A stretch of 64,000 nucleotides of DNA. It comes from Lachnospiraceae bacterium (lineage in GTDB: Bacteria > Bacillota > Clostridia > Lachnospirales > Lachnospiraceae). How positions within the stretch are numbered: the stretch's first letter is position 1; each line of letters starts with the position of its first letter. Both the position numbers and the translations under genes were made by a program. Below are positions 18,262 through 27,032 of this stretch, in pieces. Location: assembly GCA_021772075.1 (NCBI GenBank), contig JAETNQ010000015.1, positions 1 to 64,000 of the forward strand, read 5' to 3'. The notes under the pieces are model-generated. The model worked only from the letters and a program-made list of their open reading frames with translations. It did no database searches and was not told the origin of the DNA.

Positions 18262-19116
18262 CTATCCTCTTCCTTTCTCCTGCTCAAAAACTACAGGGTA
18301 ATAATCGTCTACAAAGGCATCCAAAAATCCTTCGTCCAGATTCAAAAACTGATGGGATATCATCGCCTTCATCTTGTCCGTTCTCCTGAAATACTTTATT
18401 TCCTCTCCGGTCTCTCCTTCCGGGAAAAGGCCGTCATCTACCATTTCCGCTGTGATACTGCTTTCACACCACTTCTTTATCTCACTCGTCAGGCTGCTTT
18501 CCGATTCTGCTTTCGCTTTTAAGGATTGGGAAGATCTGACGGAAAGGATCCCCATAACAAAAAACAGCAGGAACAGCGCCCCGGTTACGGAACATATCAT
18601 ATACTTATTAACCATGCCCGCCGGAAGCTTGATTATATCCGCCAATAGCAAACCGATGGCTGCCAGGCCGATACCTCCGACCACGATCAGCATATAGCCG
18701 GAAGAACGGTTTTCCTCCGCCTTTTTTGCGCTGTCCAGATAAACGCCTGTATACACAGGGGCATCCGCATCGCTGCCGTTGTTCCCTGCTTCACCGCCGT
18801 CCGCGCCTTCCAGCGCCTCTTCTGCTTTTCCTGCTTCCTGCTGCAAAAAAACTTTCACGGCCATAGACGCCTTTTGGCGCTCTTCATCCCCGATATACAG
18901 CTCGTATACCCCTTCCGCTTCATCTTTTTCCATTCTTACCGTTTTCAAGTGATTATAAATAAGGAATTTTTCCAGTTCTTCCATCTGTTCCTGACTGCCA
19001 AAAATCAACGGACTGCCTTCCCTCTTCTCCAGAGTCTCCACCAGTTCCATCCCGCAATCGGCACAGACCTTGATTCCTTCCCTATATTCGTTTTTGCATT
19101 TTGGACACCAAGGCAT
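18262..19116 (-). CDS. Zinc-ribbon membrane protein, unknown function
   Basis: 284 residues. It starts with a zinc ribbon (CPKCKNEYREGIKVCADCG), followed by a ferredoxin-like stretch (LEKFLIYNHLKTVRME, YELYIGDEERQKASMAV) that recalls DUF2007-type signal-transducing domains. Then comes an acidic linker, two membrane segments (around IGLAAIGLLLADII and ALFLLFFVMGIL), and a cytoplasmic tail. It starts 19 bases after the MORN-protein gene, so the two are probably co-transcribed. Function not known. Confidence 0.7.
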   Translation of the reverse strand: MPWCPKCKNEYREGIKVCADCGMELVETLEKREGSPLIFGSQEQMEELEKFLIYNHLKTVRMEKDEAEGVYELYIGDEERQKASMAVKVFLQQEAGKAEEALEGADGGEAGNNGSDADAPVYTGVYLDSAKKAEENRSSGYMLIVVGGIGLAAIGLLLADIIKLPAGMVNKYMICSVTGALFLLFFVMGILSVRSSQSLKAKAESESSLTSEIKKWCESSITAEMVDDGLFPEGETGEEIKYFRRTDKMKAMISHQFLNLDEGFLDAFVDDYYPVVFEQEKGRG

Positions 19117-19135
19117 CTTTATCCCCCCGCACTGT

Positions 19136-20245
19136 TTATTTAGCAGCAGATATTAAACCATCCACTCCCTGATTCTTATTCGCTTTTTCCGCCATCCACT
19201 GGTAATTATCCAGATCCGTTAATTCCACGATAACCGGATACTGCCCCTTGCTGTCTTTTTCCCCCATTGCCTGCCATACTCCGTCTTTTGCCGTACCGCT
19301 CCATTCTTTGGTATTGTGGTCGCTGTAATAATTGGTAATATAAATTTCCCCATGATAAAGGCCGTTTTTAAAGTTTCCGATAAAATTACGGTTATAGCCT
19401 ACATTCGCTTCCAGATTCTCATCAATAAAATCATAGTGTTCCGCGCCGTCTCCATTGGGCAGGTCGTTAGCCCATGTACCGGAATAGCTGTGCTGCAAAT
19501 AAATGCTGTCCTTCGCTTTTGCATTCTGGTCATACACATAGAACTTGATCCACATGCCGTTTCCGCTTCTGACGCCATTTTTCCACTCGCCATAATAATA
19601 TTGGTTATCCGTATACATCGCAAGGCCCATGCCGTTTGGCCGTTTGCTCCCATCCGTATCGCCATAATAATAATATTTTGTCGTTCCGCTTAATTTTTCG
19701 GAAGCCGCCCGGTATCTGGGCAAATATGCCAGATCCTCTACCGCTTCCATATTTCCCGCTTCCCAATAACCTTTCATTTCCGACATCTGCCGGGATAAAT
19801 CGATTTCTACTGCCGCGAGATTTTCTCCCGCTTCCTTCTGCCATTTTGCCGTTGTTTTCTGTTCCCCGCCAGAATCCTGTTTGCCGGCTTCCTCTTCTAT
19901 AATCGACTGTTCCTGCGGTTCTTCCTGCTCTTTTACGACTACGGCAGGCTCCTCTTGTTCAACTTCTTCTTTTTCCTGCTTTTCAGGCTCTTCCTGTTTT
20001 TCAGGTTCTTCTTCTTTTCCTGCTGCTTCCGAACCGCTATCCTTTTTTTCAATATCCTGGGCCGTCACGCTCTGCTCCTGGGAGTTATTGGCATATTCCA
20101 TAATATCCTCCTGAAGCATCGTACTTGTGTCCTGGCTGTTTCTCTTATTCAAAGCATAAATAACCACACTGATGCCGCAGACGATCAGAATCAGAACGAC
20201 AGCAATCCCTACCGTCAGCAGCCTCGCCTTATTATTGTCTTTCAT
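19136..20245 (-). CDS. MORN-repeat protein with membrane anchor
   Basis: 369 residues from the ATG at 20245 (GAGGAA upstream); the frame extends to 20281 but would overlap the previous gene. One membrane segment near residues 10-30 is followed by a low-complexity Glu/Gln/Pro/Lys stretch (EEEPEKQEEPEKQEKEE, coded by imperfect repeats near 19.91-20.04 kb). A folded region follows with MORN-like units (PNGMGLAMYTDNQYYYGEWKNG, split; GNGMWIKF; YSGTWANDLPNGDGAEHYD; FIGNFKNGLYHGE). Such proteins often scaffold at the envelope. The role here is unknown. Confidence 0.7.
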   Translation of the reverse strand: MKDNNKARLLTVGIAVVLILIVCGISVVIYALNKRNSQDTSTMLQEDIMEYANNSQEQSVTAQDIEKKDSGSEAAGKEEEPEKQEEPEKQEKEEVEQEEPAVVVKEQEEPQEQSIIEEEAGKQDSGGEQKTTAKWQKEAGENLAAVEIDLSRQMSEMKGYWEAGNMEAVEDLAYLPRYRAASEKLSGTTKYYYYGDTDGSKRPNGMGLAMYTDNQYYYGEWKNGVRSGNGMWIKFYVYDQNAKAKDSIYLQHSYSGTWANDLPNGDGAEHYDFIDENLEANVGYNRNFIGNFKNGLYHGEIYITNYYSDHNTKEWSGTAKDGVWQAMGEKDSKGQYPVIVELTDLDNYQWMAEKANKNQGVDGLISAAK

Positions 20246-20258
20246 ATTGGTAGTTTCC

Positions 20259-20564
20259 TCATTCCTTCCCTTTATAATCAAGGCATGTCCTGCCTGCAGT
20301 GACGCTCTTTATATAATTTCCTGCTTCCACATGAGCCGGATGCGTCTGGTAAGCGTTCAGCGCCTCTTCCGATGCAAACACGGAAACCAGGCCGATATCT
20401 TTATTGCTGGAAGACAAACCGTCGGTAATGACTTCCAAAGACACCACACCTTCCGCCTGGTTCTTTACGCTTTCCAGCTTCTCCCTGATCTTCGCCGCCG
20501 CTTCCTTTTTTTCTTGCTCTCCCAAATCTTCTTTCCAATCCCATAATACGATATGATGTACCAT
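20259..20564 (-). CDS. Dabb (stress-responsive alpha/beta barrel) protein
   Basis: 101 residues with the whole dimeric alpha/beta-barrel pattern: MVHHIVLWDWKED, KIREKLESV, DIGLVSVFASEEALNAYQTHP, HVEAGNYIKSV. These small homodimers bind hydrophobic or aromatic ligands; the ligand is unknown. It lies at the head of a series running into the MORN protein. Confidence 0.88.
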   Translation of the reverse strand: MVHHIVLWDWKEDLGEQEKKEAAAKIREKLESVKNQAEGVVSLEVITDGLSSSNKDIGLVSVFASEEALNAYQTHPAHVEAGNYIKSVTAGRTCLDYKGKE

Positions 20565-20638
20565 AATTCATCCTCCATGCCTTATTATACCATGCCGCTG
20601 TTTAATTTAAAGATATAAAATTTATTAATTGTTTCTTA

Positions 20639-20674
20639 AAAATGCCTTTATATCCTAAGATACAAAGGCATTTT
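20639..20674 (-). terminator. Terminator of the ftsK-nfnB series
   Basis: An 11-pair perfect stem (AAAATGCCTTT with AAAGGCATTTT) with a 14-base loop follows the nfnB stop by 18 bases and ends in five T on the minus strand. Confidence 0.85.
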
Positions 20675-20691
20675 CCATCGCAAACCTGCAA

Positions 20692-22077
20692 TTATTTATT
20701 CTTCAAGTATTCGTCGATCCCTTTCGCCCCGGCCTTTCCTGCGCCCATAGCAAGAATCACGGTAGCCGCCCCGGTAACGGCGTCTCCGCCGGCATAAACA
20801 CCTTCTTTTGTCGTTTTGCCGAATTCTTCGTCCGCGACAATACATTTCCATTTATTTGTTTCCAATCCGCTGGTTGTAGCAGAGATCAATGGATTAGGAG
20901 AAGTCCCCAAGGACATGATGACTGTATCCACCTCGATGACAAATTCGGAATCCGGCTTTACCACCGGCCTTCTTCTTCCCGATTCATCCGGCTCGCCCAG
21001 TTCCATCCTGACGCATTTCATGCCGCATACCCATCCGTTTTCATCGGCAAGGATTTCCACCGGATTAGTCAGCAGATCAAAAATAATGCCTTCTTCTTTT
21101 GCATGGTGAACCTCTTCCACCCTCGCCGGAAGCTCTTCTTCGCTTCTCCTATATACAATATGCACCTCAGCGCCCAGGCGCAGCGCAGTTCTCGCCGCGT
21201 CCATCGCCACGTTGCCGCCGCCTACGACCGCTACTTTCTTCCCCCGCATAATCGGGGTGGGCGATTCCTCCTGAAACGCTTTCATCAAATTGCTTCTTGT
21301 CAAATATTCGTTGGCGGAAAATACGCCATTCGCCTGTTCGCCGGGAATTCCCATAAATTTTGGCAGTCCCGCCCCCGAACCGATAAATACCGCATCGAAG
21401 CCTTCTTCTTCCAGCAGTTCGTCAATCGTTACCGATTTGCCTACCACCACATTCGTCTCTATCGTTACTCCCAGGGATTTGACGTTTTCAATCTCTTTGG
21501 CCACCACATCCTCTTTCGGAAGGCGGAATTCCGGGATCCCGTAAACCAGTACGCCGCCCGGTTCATGTAAGGCTTCAAAGATTGTCACCTCATAGCCCAT
21601 CTTTGCCAGATCCCCTGCACAGGTAAGGCCGGCCGGCCCGGAACCGATCACCGCTACTTTTTTGCCGTTTTTCTTCTCCGCGCCAACGGGTTTTATTCCC
21701 TTTTCCCTCGCCCAGTCCGCTACAAAACGTTCCAGCTTCCCGATGGAAACAGGCTCTCCTTTTATTCCCCGGATGCATTTTCCCTCGCATTGGCTTTCCT
21801 GGGGGCATACACGCCCGCACACTGCCGGAAGGGCGCTGGCCTCGCTGATTACCTGATATGCCGCCTCAATATCCCCTTCTTTTACTTTTTCAATAAACCC
21901 CGGGATATTGATCGCTACCGGGCAGCCCTTCACGCATTGCGCATTTTTACAGTTAATGCATCTGCCTGCTTCCTCCATCGCTTCTTCTTGATTGTATCCC
22001 AGGCACACTTCCTCAAAATTAGAAGCGCGCACCTTTGCATCCTGTTCACGCACAGGTACCTTCTTTAATACGTCCAT
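20692..22077 (-). CDS. nfnB: NADPH-dependent glutamate-synthase-like flavoprotein, NfnB-type
   Basis: 461 residues from the ATG at 22077; a TTG nine codons earlier is possible. N-terminal [4Fe-4S] Cys clusters: CINCKNAQCVKGCP and CGRVCPQESQCEGKC. Two Rossmann folds follow: VIGSGPAGLTCAGDLA for FAD and VVGGGNVAMDAARTALRLGA for NADPH, then YAGGDAVTGAATVI. The homotetrameric-type GltA annotation is common. The gene directly upstream, however, encodes a DHOD-B-like FAD/NAD subunit, so the pair matches NfnAB. That complex couples NADPH, NADH and ferredoxin by electron bifurcation. Confidence 0.85.
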   Translation of the reverse strand: MDVLKKVPVREQDAKVRASNFEEVCLGYNQEEAMEEAGRCINCKNAQCVKGCPVAINIPGFIEKVKEGDIEAAYQVISEASALPAVCGRVCPQESQCEGKCIRGIKGEPVSIGKLERFVADWAREKGIKPVGAEKKNGKKVAVIGSGPAGLTCAGDLAKMGYEVTIFEALHEPGGVLVYGIPEFRLPKEDVVAKEIENVKSLGVTIETNVVVGKSVTIDELLEEEGFDAVFIGSGAGLPKFMGIPGEQANGVFSANEYLTRSNLMKAFQEESPTPIMRGKKVAVVGGGNVAMDAARTALRLGAEVHIVYRRSEEELPARVEEVHHAKEEGIIFDLLTNPVEILADENGWVCGMKCVRMELGEPDESGRRRPVVKPDSEFVIEVDTVIMSLGTSPNPLISATTSGLETNKWKCIVADEEFGKTTKEGVYAGGDAVTGAATVILAMGAGKAGAKGIDEYLKNK

Positions 22078-22097
22078 CCTAATACCATGCCTTTCTC

Positions 22098-22976
22098 TCA
22101 ATCGCAGTTACCGCATCCGCCATGATGGGTGCTGCCTTCTTTTTCTTTCAAAATTGCCCTTCCTTCTGCCGTCTTATACATCTGCTGGCGCTTCATCGCC
22201 TGGTCAAAATCCACCTTATGGCCGTCGAACTCCGGCCCGTCCACACAGGCGAACTTCACCTCCCCGTCCACCGTCACGCGGCAGGCGCCGCACATTCCCG
22301 TGCCATCCACCATAATGGGATTCAGGCTCACTACGGTAGGGATTCCCAGTTCTTTCGTCATTTTGCAGACAAATTTCATCATGATCATAGGGCCTATCGC
22401 CACACATACGTCATAATGTTTTCCTTCTTCTACCAGATCCTTGATCGTCTGCGTCACCATACCGCTTCTGCCGTAAGAACCATCGTCCGTGGTGATATAA
22501 AGATTTCCTGCCGCTTCCGACATTTCCTTTTCCAGAATCAGCAGATCCTTTGTTTTCGCTCCCACAATAACGTCCGCTTCTATTCCTTTTTCTTTCAGCC
22601 ATTTTACCTGCGGATATACGGGGGCAGTACCTACTCCTCCCGCTACGAAAAGAATGCTTTTCTTCTTTAGCTCCTCCAATGGTTCCTTAATAAACTCGGA
22701 AGGGCAGCCCAAAGGTCCTACAAAATCCTGGAAATAATCCCCGGCTTTCAAATCCGCCATCCTTGTCGTTCCTGCTCCCACCGTCTGGAATACGATCGTC
22801 ACCGTTCCTTTTTCCCTGTCATAATCACATATCGTCAGCGGAATCCTTTCCCCATCCTCATCCGTCCTGACAATAATGAACTGCCCCGGCTCGCATCGTT
22901 TCGCTATGCGCTTTGCCTCTACCTCCATCAGGTAAATATTTGCCGCCAGCTCTTTTGCCTCCAAAATCTTATACAT
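22098..22976 (-). CDS. nfnA: FAD/NAD-binding [2Fe-2S] protein, NfnA-type
   Basis: 292 residues, GGAAGGAGG before the ATG. Ferredoxin-reductase fold related to PyrK: CEPGQFIIVRTDEDGERIPLTI for FAD, LFVAGGVGTAPVYPQVKWL for NAD, and CGACRVTVDGEVKFACVDGP for the [2Fe-2S] cluster. It ends in a His/Gly/Cys tail. It is paired with nfnB (20-base gap). Together they would form the NADH-dependent reduced ferredoxin:NADP oxidoreductase. This supplies NADPH from NADH and reduced ferredoxin in fermenting clostridia. Sulfide dehydrogenase is the older annotation of the same family. Confidence 0.87.
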   Translation of the reverse strand: MYKILEAKELAANIYLMEVEAKRIAKRCEPGQFIIVRTDEDGERIPLTICDYDREKGTVTIVFQTVGAGTTRMADLKAGDYFQDFVGPLGCPSEFIKEPLEELKKKSILFVAGGVGTAPVYPQVKWLKEKGIEADVIVGAKTKDLLILEKEMSEAAGNLYITTDDGSYGRSGMVTQTIKDLVEEGKHYDVCVAIGPMIMMKFVCKMTKELGIPTVVSLNPIMVDGTGMCGACRVTVDGEVKFACVDGPEFDGHKVDFDQAMKRQQMYKTAEGRAILKEKEGSTHHGGCGNCD

Positions 22977-22991
22977 TTTATTCCTCCTTCC

Positions 22992-24449
22992 TTAAATATC
23001 CACCAGTACGATTTTCCCCTCTTCGTCATATGTAATGCGGCAGGCTTTCCCATCCTGGATATTCACGCCATATATCCGCTCCGTCCTCGTCTGTATCCCG
23101 GTCGCGTCTTCATAATACTCATAAATAATATAATAATCCCCGTTTTCGCCTATTCTCATCACGGAATTCAGCTTATACACATTGTGTCCGCTCATTCCGC
23201 GCATATTGCCTTCCTCATCCAGCAAAACATCCGCCCGGACCAGCGCCTGCACCACATTGGAAACTGCCATATCCACCGTAATATCCGTATTCAGCCTTAA
23301 CTGGTAATTACGGACAATAATATCGCTGGCAACCCCCTCCCCGCTTATGGCAATAAACTTATAAACTGATTTTCCAAGAGGCATCGGGATAGCGGATGTA
23401 TATCGAATACTGCCTGCCGTAGGATCCGTTCCGTCCGCCGTATAATATATCGTGCAATCCTCCGGCGCTTGTGCCTCGATCATATATGGCTCGTAATAAT
23501 CCCCGCTATATACGGATACTTCCGGCGCTGCCGGCACAAGTACATCGATTTGGTACGTATTCGTAACTACCTCGCTCTTAATGCCGTAATCATTGACAAA
23601 ACATGCCTTTACCGTATACTCCCCCGTCTCCAGGAAAATAGGGGCTGTATAAACTTCGCTGTTTTCATCCGGCGTACTCCGATCCAAAGTATAATAAATC
23701 TTCCCGGAAGTATTCGCGCTCAGTTTTAAAGGAAGAACCTCTTCATAGCTTCCTCCTACAAAGCTGAATTCCGGTGGTTTTGCCATAAACTGCTGAAAAA
23801 GATTCACAATATTTTCATTATGGCATCCGAGCAGAAGCTCGTTAATCGCCTGATAATTCCCCTGTTTACTATAAATAGCTATTATTTTATCATAAGCCCT
23901 CTCCAGATCCTCCTCCGGATAATGCTCCTCTTCTTCCACGACTTCCATCAATGTATAGATCGCCGGCTCATCCTTCCCCTGGATATAGTAATAATCGGCC
24001 ATAAGAAAAAGAATTTCCGCATCTCCCTGCTCCAGTTCATGCGCTCTTTCCAAATAAGCGATCGCCTGTACGTACTTTTCCGCTTTCGCACATTCCTTTG
24101 CTTTCCCTATCTGATAAGGCACCGAATAATTCCTGTACCAATGAATACCGCCAATCCCTGCCGCTGCCGCAAAAATACAAAATAGAAGGGCCGCTGCCAC
24201 CCATCCGTTTCCCATCCTTCTTTTTCCTGTAAAGCGGACGGCTTTCTTTCTCTTCTTATTATCTTTTCCTGTTTCCTCCAGCTTCGGTATTTCTTCCTGG
24301 GCCAGTTCTACAAGAAGGGTAGATAATGTCTCATTCATTTCTTTCTCAATTTCGGGTTCAAAATCCGGCACAATCCGAAATTCTTCCCCGCAATTGTCGC
24401 AATACAAATGGCCTTCCGTCCATTCATATCCGCATTTTGGACATTTCAT
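22992..24449 (-). CDS. Zinc-ribbon/TPR membrane protein with chitobiase-like domains
   Basis: About 485 residues. N-terminal zinc ribbon (CPKCGYEWTEGHLYCDNCG), a basic stretch, one membrane segment (WVAAALLFCIFAAAAGIGGI), then TPR-like helices (KYVQAIAYLERAHELEQGDAEI, split; YYYIQGKDEPAIYTL). Two copies of a beta-hexosaminidase C-terminal-like unit follow (YYTLDRSTPDENSEVYTAP and YYTADGTDPTAGSIRYTSA), then a C-terminal beta domain. This layout is frequent in Lachnospiraceae without known function. It is the second zinc-ribbon membrane protein in the window and lies between folD and nfnA with short gaps. Confidence 0.75.
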   Translation of the reverse strand: MKCPKCGYEWTEGHLYCDNCGEEFRIVPDFEPEIEKEMNETLSTLLVELAQEEIPKLEETGKDNKKRKKAVRFTGKRRMGNGWVAAALLFCIFAAAAGIGGIHWYRNYSVPYQIGKAKECAKAEKYVQAIAYLERAHELEQGDAEILFLMADYYYIQGKDEPAIYTLMEVVEEEEHYPEEDLERAYDKIIAIYSKQGNYQAINELLLGCHNENIVNLFQQFMAKPPEFSFVGGSYEEVLPLKLSANTSGKIYYTLDRSTPDENSEVYTAPIFLETGEYTVKACFVNDYGIKSEVVTNTYQIDVLVPAAPEVSVYSGDYYEPYMIEAQAPEDCTIYYTADGTDPTAGSIRYTSAIPMPLGKSVYKFIAISGEGVASDIIVRNYQLRLNTDITVDMAVSNVVQALVRADVLLDEEGNMRGMSGHNVYKLNSVMRIGENGDYYIIYEYYEDATGIQTRTERIYGVNIQDGKACRITYDEEGKIVLVDI

Positions 24450-24482
24450 AAACACATCCCTTTCTCCGTCATGACCGAAGCC

Positions 24483-25346
24483 TTAGACCGGCCTGCCGCC
24501 TAAAAAACAGCTGTCCGCAGATTCCACGCAATTATTCATTAACATCGCTATCGTCATAGGCCCGACTCCGCCCGGCACCGGCGTAATCGCGCTGCATATC
24601 GGTGCTACATCCTCATAATCCACATCGCCGCATAATTTGTTCTCCGCGTTACGGTGGATGCCCACATCAATCACAACGGCTCCCTCTTTTACATATTCCT
24701 TCGTAATCATTTTCGGCTTTCCAACAGCAACAACCAAAATGTCCGCCCGTTTCGTCACTTCCTTCAAATTCTTCGTTTTGGAGTGGGCGATCGTGACCGT
24801 TCCGTTTTCGCGTAAAAGCAACAGCGCCATCGGCTTGCCGACAATATTGCTCCTTCCGATTACCACGCATTCCTTTCCGGCAATCCCGATGCCGGAACGT
24901 TTCAACAGCTGTATGATTCCTGCCGGCGTGCAGGATACAAACCCCGGCTGGCCGGTACATAACTTTCCCACGCTTTCCGGATGGAAACCGTCCACATCCT
25001 TTTCCGGCCGAATGGCTTCCGTCACCTTGCCCTCGTCAATATGGGGAGGAAGCGGCAGCTGGACTAATATGCCATTCACATCTTTTCTTCCGTTCAGCTC
25101 TTCGATCAAGGCAAGCAGTTCCTCCTGCGTCGTTTCTTCCTCCAGTTCATAGGACAAGGAATGGATCCCGATATAAGCACATGCTTTCTTCTTGTTTCCC
25201 ACATATACGCTGGAAGCCGGATCCTTTCCTACTTGTATGACAGCAAGCGTCACCTTTCTGCCTTCTGCCTGCATTGCCGTTACTTTCTCCTTCAGTTCTT
25301 CCTTTATCTGCGCCGATATTGTCTTCCCATCTATTATATTCGCCAT
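24483..25346 (-). CDS. folD: Methylene-THF dehydrogenase/methenyl-THF cyclohydrolase
   Basis: 287 residues. Motifs: VGKDPASSVYVGNKKKAC with catalytic Lys, VQLPLPPHID, PEKDVDGFHP, GRSNIVGKPMA and TPVPGGVGPMT. Converts methylene-THF to formyl-THF in two steps. It follows fhs by 12 bases, so the two form a one-carbon unit. Confidence 0.96.
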   Translation of the reverse strand: MANIIDGKTISAQIKEELKEKVTAMQAEGRKVTLAVIQVGKDPASSVYVGNKKKACAYIGIHSLSYELEEETTQEELLALIEELNGRKDVNGILVQLPLPPHIDEGKVTEAIRPEKDVDGFHPESVGKLCTGQPGFVSCTPAGIIQLLKRSGIGIAGKECVVIGRSNIVGKPMALLLLRENGTVTIAHSKTKNLKEVTKRADILVVAVGKPKMITKEYVKEGAVVIDVGIHRNAENKLCGDVDYEDVAPICSAITPVPGGVGPMTIAMLMNNCVESADSCFLGGRPV

Positions 25347-25358
25347 CTTTCACCTCAT

Positions 25359-27029
25359 TTAGAATAATCCCGTAATCACTCCATCGCTGCCCACATCGAT
25401 CCTTACCGCCGCCGGTTCTTTCGGCAGCCCCGGCATCGTCATAACCGCTCCCGTCAGTACCACGACAAACCCAGCCCCTGCCGACACATACATTTCTCTC
25501 ACATTTATGGTAAATCCTTCCGGCCGGCCCAGCAGATCAGGATCATCCGATAAGGAATACTGGGTTTTGGCCATACATACCGGAAGCTTCCCGAAGCCGA
25601 GGGATTCCAGCTGTTTCATCTGCTTTTGCGCCAGCGCCCCATAATTTACTCCGTCCGCTCCGTAAATCTCTTTGGCCACGGTCTCTATTTTTTCTTTCAA
25701 AGAAAGATCATCTTCATATAATACATGAAAATCGCTTTCCTTCTTTTCCAGCGTTGCCAGCACCTTTTCGGCCAAGGCGGTTCCTCCCTCCCCGCCTTTT
25801 TCCCAGACTTGGGAAACTGCAAACTCACAGCCGCGTTTTTCACAGAAATCCCTTACGAACCCAATCTCCTCTTCTGTGTCCGTCAGGAAAGAATTTAACG
25901 TCACCACAACGGGTACGCCATATTTTTGCAAATTTTCTATATGCTTTTCCAGATTGGCAATGCCCTTTTCCAAAGCCTCCGGATTCTCATTGCCCAAATC
26001 CTGCTTCGGCACGCCGCCATTATATTTCAAAGCCCGCACCGTAGCGACCAAAACGGCGGCATCCACTTTCAACCCGCCGATGCGGCATTTAATATCAAAA
26101 AATTTCTCAGCGCCGAGATCCGCGCCGAATCCCGCTTCTGTCACGACATAATCCGCCATTTTCAGAGCCGCTTTCGTCGCCCTGATAGAGTTGCAGCCAT
26201 GGGCGATATTGGCAAAAGGCCCTCCATGCACTAAGACAGGGGTATGCTCTAGAGTCTGTATCAGATTGGGCTTCAAAGCGTCTTTTAAAAGCGCTGCCAT
26301 AGCGCCTACCGCCTGCAGATCATCTGCGGTCACCGGCTTTCCTTCATAATTATAAGCAACAACCATTTTCCCCAGACGTTTTTTCATATCTTCCATATCT
26401 TCAGACAAACAAAGCACTGCCATAATCTCCGATGCGACAGTAATGACAAAATGATCTTCCCTCACGGTTCCGTCCATTTTGCTTCCAAGCCCTACAACTA
26501 CATTGCGGAGTACCCTGTCATTCATATCCAGACACCTTTTCCATACGACTTGGCGCGTATCTATGCCAAGGGCGTTCCCCTGCTGGATATGATTATCCAA
26601 CAAGGCAGCCAACAGATTATTCGCGGAAGTAATCGCATGAAAATCTCCGGTAAAATGAAGATTCAAATCCTCCATCGGCACTGCTTGGGCATAGCCGCCC
26701 CCTGCCGCGCCTCCCTTCACTCCAAAGCAGGGGCCGAGAGAAGGTTCCCTCAAAGCGATGATCGCTCTTTTCCCCATCTTTCCAAGCGCCTGGCCAAGCC
26801 CCACGCTGGTCGTCGTCTTTCCTTCCCCCGCCGGGGTAGGATTGATCGCGGTTACGAGAATCAGCTTTCCTTTCGGTCCATCTTTTATTTTTTCCAAATA
26901 TGGCTCCGAAATCTTTGCCTTATATTTTCCATACAACTCCAAATCATCCGCTTCGATCCCAAGCCTTGCCGCCACTTCTATAATCGGCTCCATCACTGCT
27001 TCCTGGGCAATCTGAATGTCTGTTTTCAT
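25359..27029 (-). CDS. fhs: Formate--tetrahydrofolate ligase
   Basis: 556 residues, full length. ATP-binding [39 protein letters not shown], and [14 protein letters not shown]. Makes formyl-THF from formate, THF and ATP for purine synthesis and, in acetogens, the methyl branch. Being next to folD, and upstream of nfnAB, is suggestive of redox/one-carbon coupling but does not by itself show acetogenesis; no CO dehydrogenase genes are in the window. Starts 3 bases after the ftsK stop. Confidence 0.96.
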   Translation of the reverse strand: MKTDIQIAQEAVMEPIIEVAARLGIEADDLELYGKYKAKISEPYLEKIKDGPKGKLILVTAINPTPAGEGKTTTSVGLGQALGKMGKRAIIALREPSLGPCFGVKGGAAGGGYAQAVPMEDLNLHFTGDFHAITSANNLLAALLDNHIQQGNALGIDTRQVVWKRCLDMNDRVLRNVVVGLGSKMDGTVREDHFVITVASEIMAVLCLSEDMEDMKKRLGKMVVAYNYEGKPVTADDLQAVGAMAALLKDALKPNLIQTLEHTPVLVHGGPFANIAHGCNSIRATKAALKMADYVVTEAGFGADLGAEKFFDIKCRIGGLKVDAAVLVATVRALKYNGGVPKQDLGNENPEALEKGIANLEKHIENLQKYGVPVVVTLNSFLTDTEEEIGFVRDFCEKRGCEFAVSQVWEKGGEGGTALAEKVLATLEKKESDFHVLYEDDLSLKEKIETVAKEIYGADGVNYGALAQKQMKQLESLGFGKLPVCMAKTQYSLSDDPDLLGRPEGFTINVREMYVSAGAGFVVVLTGAVMTMPGLPKEPAAVRIDVGSDGVITGLF

Positions 27030-27032
27030 AAT

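Noticed and set aside
19910..20040. Tandem repeat locus or mobile element near the MORN gene
   Set aside because: It is the coding sequence of the Glu/Gln/Pro-rich linker, irregular and in frame.
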